From: Hemicentrotus pulcherrimus | Taxonomy: Eukaryota; Echinodermata; Echinoidea; Camarodonta; Strongylocentrotidae | Length of the DNA: 11,187 nt | Direction of reading: 5' to 3' | Assembly (NCBI GenBank): GCA_003118195.1 | Contig: BEXV01001957.1 | Location: 52,362-63,548 of the forward strand | In this document: piece after piece, positions 6,814-11,187 of the stretch | How the letters are laid out: each line of letters begins with the position of its first letter | Position numbering within the stretch: position 1 is the first letter of the stretch | The notes under the pieces: generated by a model | Told to the model about the DNA's origin: nothing | Database searches by the model: none | What the model saw: only the letters and a program-made list of their open reading frames with translations | Translations under genes and position numbers: made by a program

Positions 6814-6999
6814 GTTCGAGCGATTTTTAGCGAATCACGTCACAAAACGTATGTTTTTCAGCATTTTATTATAACGTTTTGAAACATGTTTATGTTCACG
6901 ACCGAAGAAAACTCGCTTGAAATCGCTTGAATGCTGCCGTGTTTTAAACAAATTGTCTTTGAAAAACGCGTTTTCAGGGTGAATAAGTGTCGCTTGAAC
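6814..6999. mobile_element. Possible degenerate MITE
   Basis: GTTCGAGCGA (6814-6823) and TCGCTTGAAC (6990-6999) form a 10-bp terminal inverted repeat with one mismatch. Inside are an 8-bp pair CAAAACGT (6843-6850) with ACGTTTTG (6874-6881), a tandem CGCTTGAAATCGCTTGAA near 6913-6930 matching the ends, and a perfect 12-bp palindrome AAAACGCGTTTT (6963-6974). The CpG-bearing GCTTGA motif recurring at ends and centre argues for an element. No duplication of flanking bases was found, so limits are tentative. The minus-strand frame at 6835-7086 overlies it and is judged fortuitous. Confidence 0.4.
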
Positions 7000-7098
7000 G
7001 CACCCTTGGTATATCAGTTTGTGATGCATGTAAGGACTTGGGTCCTTGATTCTGCTCTCCGTGATGAGGTCAGAAGAATGTATCATGACAGCTTCTGA

Positions 7099-7151
7099 TG
7101 GTCACTGTCTCTCAGTAGAACGTGAGGGTCATCGTTGGTCACTAGGGGTCA
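7099..7151 (+). promoter_or_regulatory. Nuclear-receptor half-site cluster with triple DR4
   Basis: GGGTCA (7126-7131), TGGTCA (7136-7141) and GGGTCA (7146-7151) are direct repeats with exact 4-bp spacers (TCGT, CTAG), so half-sites fall every 10 bases on one face of the helix. A fourth, TGGTCA, lies at 7099-7104. DR4 is the classical arrangement for thyroid-receptor and LXR-class heterodimers with RXR. None of the half-sites is the perfect AGGTCA. If 6319-6430 is an exon, this lies in the first intron, a common place for enhancers. Confidence 0.35.
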
Positions 7152-7266
7152 GACTGGTGATGTCCAGTATGTAGCCGTAGCTCAGGAAGGAAGACCTGGT
7201 CTGTTTTAGTTTTCATGAGTGTAACCTCTCTGCCTTCCTGTCCTTTGGAAAAAATTGTTTATGCAG

Positions 7267-7304
7267 CATGTGTGCTGTGGTCAATTTGAAGAGCAATAGT
7301 GATT
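7267..7304. repeat. Left direct repeat flanking the retro-insertion (38 bp)
   Basis: From CATGTGTGCTGTGG to GCAATAGTGATT. It matches 7599-7637 except for one T/A substitution and one missing T, and is read as a long target-site duplication. Confidence 0.9.
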
Positions 7305-7598
7305 GATCTTTTTTTTTCTTCTTTTTTTTCTTCCATCATTTATTAATTGAATAATAAGTACATAAGAAACACAAAATTACATCGATTACAAAGAAAAACA
7401 CATGAATTATACTTAAATCACAAAATTAATTATACTTTTTAAAAGAAACATAATCAACATTTTTTTCCAGAGGTGATACTCATAAACATTTGCACTCCAT
7501 AATATTTCCTTTAAACGAATGTTGAATATGGTAGTAATTTTTTGTTGTTTTGCATATGTAAAACATAAGAAGCTTAATTAATATATTTTCAAAAACTA
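7305..7598 (-). mobile_element. 5'-truncated retro-insertion with poly(A) tail, minus strand
   Basis: Between two 38/39-bp direct repeats lie 294 bases that begin on the plus strand with T9, CTTC and T8 (7309-7329) and then TTTATT at 7339-7344. On the minus strand this reads AATAAA, nine bases, then an interrupted poly(A) tail, the 3'-end structure made by target-primed reverse transcription. The body is A+T-rich with stops in every frame, so it is most likely the 3' untranslated end of a non-LTR element or the tail of a cellular mRNA copy. A target-site duplication near 38 bp is long for LINEs, where 7-20 bp is usual. Two changes between the flanks and interruptions in the tail suggest some age. 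Confidence 0.65.
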
Positions 7599-7637
7599 CA
7601 TGTGTGCAGTGGTCAATTTTGAAGAGCAATAGTGATT
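7599..7637. repeat. Right direct repeat flanking the retro-insertion (39 bp)
   Basis: From CATGTGTGCAGTGG to GCAATAGTGATT, the partner of 7267-7304. Both copies are followed by T/C-rich sequence containing TTCTTCT, which leaves open that the pair arose by segmental duplication. Confidence 0.9.
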
Positions 7638-8062
7638 ATTTTCTTCTGTTTTCTTCTCTTTATTTCCTTCTGTTTATGCTGTGGCTGTGTATTTAATCTG
7701 GAGGGGGATATTGATTTATCAATTTGTGTTGAATTTCATTGTTGAATTTTATGATGATTAACATTATATTATATATTGCATTTTATCTGAAGGCAGTCTT
7801 CAGATTTCTTTTTTTCAAGATTTTTTAAGCATTTGAGCAAAAGTCAATTTCAAGAGGAATAATGTTGTACAACTTGTATTTGATTGCTACTTCAAAAACG
7901 AAAAACATCTATAATGATAAGTACAGGGTATATTAGGGTATATTCGGGTATAGAAATAGACTCTTTTCTGTCTAGGAGATTGAGTGGTCAATTTTTATGT
8001 GGAAAGTTTTCGGGTAATAAATAATAATCAGGAGATTGTGCTAAATATGGATACGGAACATC
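7638..8062. other. A+T-rich gene-free stretch
   Basis: No coding signal. It carries the 10-bp tandem repeat at 7925-7953, listed separately, and otherwise looks unique. Confidence 0.45.
7925..7953. repeat. 10-bp tandem repeat AGGGTATATT, about three copies
   Basis: AGGGTATATT (7925-7934), AGGGTATATT (7935-7944), then CGGGTATAG (7945-7953). Two exact copies and a diverged third. Confidence 0.9.
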
Positions 8063-8160
8063 AGACGTCCAACTCCAATTTTAGTCAATTAGAAACCCTC
8101 CATATATAGCTCCCAGCAGTATTGACTCAACTGGACATGCGGCTCTGAATTCTGTGATAG
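8063..8160 (+). promoter_or_regulatory. Possible TATA-containing promoter
   Basis: GACGTC (about 8064-8069), CCAAT (8075-8079), TATATAG (8103-8109) and an AP-1 site TGACTCA (8123-8129) occur within 70 bases, followed by a CpG-rich stretch. CCATATATAG is one base from an SRF CArG box. The CCAAT-to-TATA distance is shorter than usual. No open frame of note follows, so any transcript start is speculative. Confidence 0.2.
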
Positions 8161-8345
8161 AGTCCAGCGTCCGCTGATTTACTCGTTACCCCTCTGACAG
8201 GTCTCGTCTGCGACGGGCGGTTTCACACCGGACCTCCCCTTCTTTCTGTGAAATCCATCTGAACTTGGTTTCGAATCACTTCCCCCACCCGAGGGGAGAG
8301 GGAAAGGGGGGAAGGGTCCAGACCACGCCGCCAGTGACGTTCAAA
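8161..8345. other. GC- and CpG-rich island in A+T-rich DNA
   Basis: This stretch has many CpG dinucleotides (GCGTCCGC, CTGCGACGGGCGG, ACACCGG, TTCGAATC, CACGCCGCC, GTGACGTTC) and G+C well above its neighbours. It could be a promoter or unmethylated regulatory region. No exon is recognisable. Confidence 0.35.
8293..8316 (+). other. G-quadruplex-forming motif
   Basis: GGGG-aga-GGG-aaa-GGGGGG-aa-GGG fits the G3+N1-7 rule with loops of 3, 3 and 2 bases. It lies in the CpG-rich island. Confidence 0.6.
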
Positions 8346-8734
8346 ACATGACTTGCACTTCATCGGGTATAATATGGCCATGGTAACAAATTAGATCAGC
8401 ATTTTTGCTCCTCTTCATGGCTAAAATAGATCACTACGTTTTTTTAAAACGTTTGCATGTACCTCAGCTTGTTAGACATGTGATTTATGTGTTGGAGGAA
8501 GGCTATGTCTTGACAATATGACAGTGTCCTTGGCTACAGTACATTAGTTGATGGACAGTGTAATGCAGAACAGGTAAGCATGTGAAGCAAATGATGTGCA
8601 TGGGAGAATGACTTTGATTGCTCACAGGAATATTGTAAGGGCAAAGAAATGAAATGACATAAGTCATTATTAATACTAACAAACTGTTTTATTTCATACT
8701 CCAAGTTACATGTGTGTCTTGTTCTAGAACAGTC
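8346..8734. other. Gene-free stretch
   Basis: No supported gene. A perfect GTTCTAGAAC dyad lies at 8721-8730; TTCTAGAACAG recurs at 10934-10944. Confidence 0.4.
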
Positions 8735-8759
8735 GGGAGGGACCTGAGGGGGTAGGGGG
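8735..8759 (+). other. G-quadruplex-forming motif
   Basis: GGG-a-GGG-acctga-GGGGG-ta-GGGGG has loops of 1, 6 and 2 bases, the second full motif within 450 bases on the same strand. Confidence 0.6.
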
Positions 8760-9369
8760 TCTGCTCATCTTGCTTTTAAAATTGTTCCATCTCACACAAA
8801 AAAATAAAGACCTGCCTGAAGCGACGCCCCTCTATAAGCAAATCTATCAAAAATAAAAAACAATCCCCCATGCTGGTGCCCCAACTTTAAAAAGTTCTGG
8901 CAGATACCCATTCTTAGCACAGTGCTTAGACTTAAAAACCACAGGCAATAATTTTCTTGTCTCTGCTATGAAAAGGGTTAACAAATTATGTTAGGTAACA
9001 TATTTTGTTCAGAAGTAAATATGGCAGGCTATGCTCAGGATATGGTACAACTATTTCTATTATACTGATTCTCATTTTTGCCGTTGTGATTTCGAGACTG
9101 GGAGTGCAGTTGGTAAATAGGATGAGCGAAATACATCCAGGCTCGATTTTGCAATTCATACAAACACAACCATACGGCACATCTGTGTATGGATTTGTTT
9201 TACAATTTACAGTAACATGAACAGACGAAAATTGCATCAGTATTTCTCAGTCTCAGTCTCAGGTTTTTTGTTTTTTGTTGTTGCTTTGTTTGTCTGTTTT
9301 TTTGAATAAATTTACATTAAACTTGTTCATGTGTTAGCAAAAAGGTAAGTAAATACAAGTGTAAAACAC
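8760..9369. other. Gene-free stretch with small hairpins
   Basis: TAGCAC-a-GTGCTTA near 8916-8929 and AACTTT-aa-AAAGTT near 8884-8897 are small stems. AAACACAACCATAC (9162-9175) pairs with GTATGGATTTGTTT (9187-9200) at 12 of 14 positions around an 11-nt loop. A TCTCAG trimer lies at 9245-9262, followed by a T/G-rich run. Opposed open frames at 8986-9237 and 9005-9220 overlap; the plus one has a hydrophobic run (ISIILILIFAVVI) but no ATG in frame at its start and no known domain, so neither is called. Confidence 0.4.
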
Positions 9370-9524
9370 TAGTCTACATCTAAGAAAATGCAGACCCTGG
9401 CTTTTGAAGGGGACCATAGTTTGTTTGATCATTTTTTTTTAAATCCCTCCAAATAAAACTTAAGCTGCCTGTACAGAGCATTAGAAAATATTATAGTCTA
9501 CCATCTTTGAAAGTGCAGACCCTG
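9370..9524. repeat. Diverged direct repeat pair, ~124-bp offset
   Basis: TAGTCTACATCTAAGAAAAT then GCAGACCCTG (9370-9399) and TAGTCTACCATCTTTGAAAG then TGCAGACCCTG (9494-9524) share most positions with one indel. The sequence between shows no other clear duplication. A similar motif, inverted, appears at 10330-10343 (CAAAGGGTCTGTGC), so this may be a fragment of a dispersed repeat. Confidence 0.6.
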
Positions 9525-10037
9525 ATGGTGAAATATTCCGCTTAAAGATGAAGTTGAGTTCTGGTCATGCGATTGCATTGTGAAAGAAAGGGTGTGGAAT
9601 CGACCAGAAAAGGTTGCAATCTAGCGTATAAGAATTTGTGTGTATTGCAAGGTTCTGGAATCATCAAAATGATAAGAAATCTGGTAAAGTTACAAACACT
9701 GTACACAGAAAGATGTATATGGGACTACACGAACACGTGGCGAAAAAATCCCCCCCCCCGAGTTTTACGATAAACATGAGATATTTAGAATATGCAGGCA
9801 TTTGAAGAGCCATGCTTTTCACGGAACATGTCTTATCTGATGTACTTCCACACTTGCATAATAACAAATGATAAAGTTCATGAATTATTTTTCACCTCTT
9901 CCCAGAACTCAACCTTCTCTTTAACTACTGCAAGAAGCCTGGGAAAAGACCACACTATATCACAGCTCTGTGATTTAAGAGCATAAACAATCCTTGAGAG
10001 GAGAATAGGTTTGTCCTTAAATGACCTCAGTGTGCCA
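9525..10037. other. Gene-free stretch
   Basis: Contains a poly-C run near 9750-9758. Short frames at 9567-9773 and 9792-9986 (plus) and 9664-9867 (minus) have ordinary composition but no domain, no shared splice structure and overlap one another, so none is called. Confidence 0.4.
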
Positions 10038-10053
10038 TTATCAGGTACTTATC
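10038..10053 (-). promoter_or_regulatory. Paired GATA-factor sites
   Basis: TTATCAG at 10038-10044 and again at 10049-10055 are minus-strand CTGATAA sites in direct repeat 11 bp apart. GATA proteins bind WGATAR in animals. A second pair, inverted, lies at 10413-10426. Confidence 0.25.
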
Positions 10054-10300
10054 AGCTCCCCTCCAATCCCCTCTGGGCCATACCACTTCAAGGGTGCTTG
10101 TTACATAATAGCTCTCTATATCTAGTCTCTACATTCAGACTTTATCAACCATTTGAATGAAATACACCAAGTCTTCAGCATTTAATTTAGCCGAGCCTAA
10201 ACCATCAATGCAAAGGCTTTTTTTAAGCAGAACAGGTATACCATGAAGATCTATATCAGTTTATGAAATTCAGCTTTCATTGGACTTAGTTTAACAAATT

Positions 10301-10341
10301 CAGACCCCTTTTGTGTTATAGTTATGAATGCAAAGGGTCTG
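10301..10341. repeat. Imperfect hairpin with CAGACCC/GGGTCTG arms
   Basis: CAGACCCCTTTTG (10301-10313) pairs with CAAAGGGTCTG (10331-10341) with a bulge around a ~17-nt loop. The arm shares its core with the direct repeats at 9390 and 9515. Confidence 0.45.
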
Positions 10342-10412
10342 TGCTTTTAGACTACCTGAATAAGCCCAGACTGCTTAGATTGTTGTATGGTATCTGTGAG
10401 TGTTGTTCAGTG

Positions 10413-10426
10413 ATAACCAATTATCC
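10413..10426. promoter_or_regulatory. Inverted pair of GATA-factor sites
   Basis: GATAA-ccaa-TTATC places two GATA cores head to head with a 4-bp spacer. Short motifs like these are common in A+T-rich DNA. Confidence 0.2.
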
Positions 10427-10968
10427 TAATTTGTCTATAGTTTAATCATCCTTGGGAGGAGTTTAATAGTCCCTTGTCCAACAACAAAAAATAAGATCCT
10501 TCTGCAAATATTTTCTTTTGCGTTTATTATTGCACAATGTTCGCATTTTATTCCAAATAATTGTTCATTTGTGGATCGTTAAATTGTCTGTCCTTCGACA
10601 CTACCTTGATATTTTCAAAATAATTTGACTCTTCCTCGATTCCATTTTTTACCCCCTTATTTGTTCCACGTCTATCACACCTCTATAGAAACTCTTCTAT
10701 TGTAAGTTATCTTCCTTTTGCTCTCGTTTAGTTTCTTTCTTTCATTTATTTGTCCCACTCTTTTTCTTTACTTTGTACTTTTTGTAAGTTGTCTCACTCT
10801 CTTGTATTTCTGTTCTGTCATTGCCTCGGTGATGAGAAAGAAAAAGCCAAAACTGAAATATTGCAAAGTGTGAATTGAAATAGAATTTTTTAATTTTAAT
10901 AAAAAAAGTAAGGGCCCTTGCTCTTCTCATCGATTCTAGAACAGATATAATCATAGTCCAGTGAAACC
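10427..10968. other. A+T- and T/C-rich gene-free stretch
   Basis: Pyrimidine-biased sequence (10660-10800) without a simple period. The minus frame at 10742-10954 is Lys/Ser-rich and unsupported. TTCTAGAACAG at 10934-10944 duplicates 8722-8732. Confidence 0.4.
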
Positions 10969-10985
10969 TGTAAATTAGGACCGCT

Positions 10986-11105
10986 CAAGGGAAATATGGA
11001 AGTAGTCTTTACAGACAGGTGGTCTTTATGTACAGGTTCTTTAGTGCAGATTTCAATCAGAGGCCATATTCAAGGGAAAAGAAAAATTTGGTCTTTATAA
11101 ACAGA
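10986..11105. repeat. Degenerate ~86-bp tandem repeat with GTCTTTA..ACAGG modules
   Basis: CAAGGGAAA at 10986-10994 recurs at 11071-11079, and GTCTTTACAGACAGG (11005-11019) corresponds to GTCTTTATAAACAGA (11091-11105), giving two diverged units of 85-86 bases. Within the first unit the module repeats again as GTCTTTATGTACAGG (11022-11036), 17 bases on. I recall similar 'GGTCTTTATANACAGGTGG' sequences as dispersed repeats in marine invertebrate genomes (unchecked). The repeat may extend left to GTGAAACCTGT near 10961. Confidence 0.7.
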
Positions 11106-11176
11106 TGATGCTGAAACAGGTTTGGCTGTAGTTGTGATATTGAGTTACAAGTGAGTTTATACTTTACTGAAGGAAT

Positions 11177-11187
11177 CCCCCCCCCCC
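11177..11187. repeat. Poly-C run at window end
   Basis: The window ends in an unbroken run of C, a common place for a sequence read or contig to stop. Similar runs lie at 1617-1640, 3437-3450 and 9750-9758. Confidence 0.9.

Noticed and set aside
6814..6823. GGTTCGA as a tRNA B box
   Set aside because: No A box at a proper distance and no cloverleaf arms; the motif is better explained as the end of a repeat element. Other TTCGA sites also lack tRNA structure.
8721..8730. GTTCTAGAAC as a heat-shock element
   Set aside because: Only two pentamers; a functional HSE usually needs three, as at 2249-2261.
9005..9220. Small membrane-protein-like frame with a hydrophobic run
   Set aside because: No ATG at the start, overlapped by an equally long frame on the other strand, and A+T-rich DNA readily encodes Ile/Leu/Phe runs.
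1..11187. Novel defence, toxin-antitoxin or biosynthetic gene system
   Set aside because: There is no operon, no adjacent co-directional genes and no long ORF; the window is repeat-rich animal-type noncoding DNA with at most one or two exons.

Overview
The window looks like noncoding DNA from an animal nuclear genome, most probably a marine invertebrate and perhaps a sea urchin or relative. It is A+T-rich, has no gene-length open reading frame on either strand, and is full of microsatellites, homopolymers, foldback elements and relics of transposition. The octamer TACATGTA occurs seven times. A degenerate array built on 'CCATTTGGTCTAAT' and a 'GTCTTTATANACAGG' repeat both recall repeats I associate from memory with sea-urchin-type genomes. 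That species guess is inference and was not checked against a database. Nothing suggests a bacterium, phage, plasmid or virus.

Layout. 12-147: cluster of nested inverted repeats cut by the window edge. 280-294: nuclear-receptor-type direct repeat. 447-654: degenerate ~16-bp tandem array. 989-1083: polypyrimidine tract. 1350-1488: MITE-like foldback. 1634-1801: 84-bp near-perfect tandem duplication with an N at the junction, possibly an assembly artefact. 2249-2329: heat-shock-type element, CRE-like site and strong TATA box in promoter-like order. 3211-3396: polypurine GA tract. 3839-3943: 35-bp inverted repeat with one mismatch, the cleanest MITE. 4832-4839: POU octamer. 5220-5252: 11-bp tandem repeat. 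6319-6430: the one persuasive coding segment, a 37-codon first coding exon ending at a good splice donor. 6441-6640: (GAT)n microsatellite in the presumed intron. 6814-6999: possible degenerate MITE. 7099-7151: nuclear-receptor half-sites, three at exact 10-bp period. 7267-7637: minus-strand retro-insertion with poly(A) tail and 38/39-bp flanking direct repeats. 8063-8316: possible second promoter with a G-quadruplex motif. 8735-8759: second G-quadruplex motif. 9370-9524: diverged direct repeat. 10038-10426: paired GATA-type sites. 10986-11105: ~86-bp tandem repeat. The window ends in a poly-C run.

If the exon at 6319 is real, the simplest reading is a plus-strand gene whose 5' region lies here, with most of the right half being first intron. 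The product could not be identified from 37 residues. The promoter and receptor motifs are candidate regulatory DNA only; no interaction between elements can be shown from sequence. I see no convincing novel multi-gene system.
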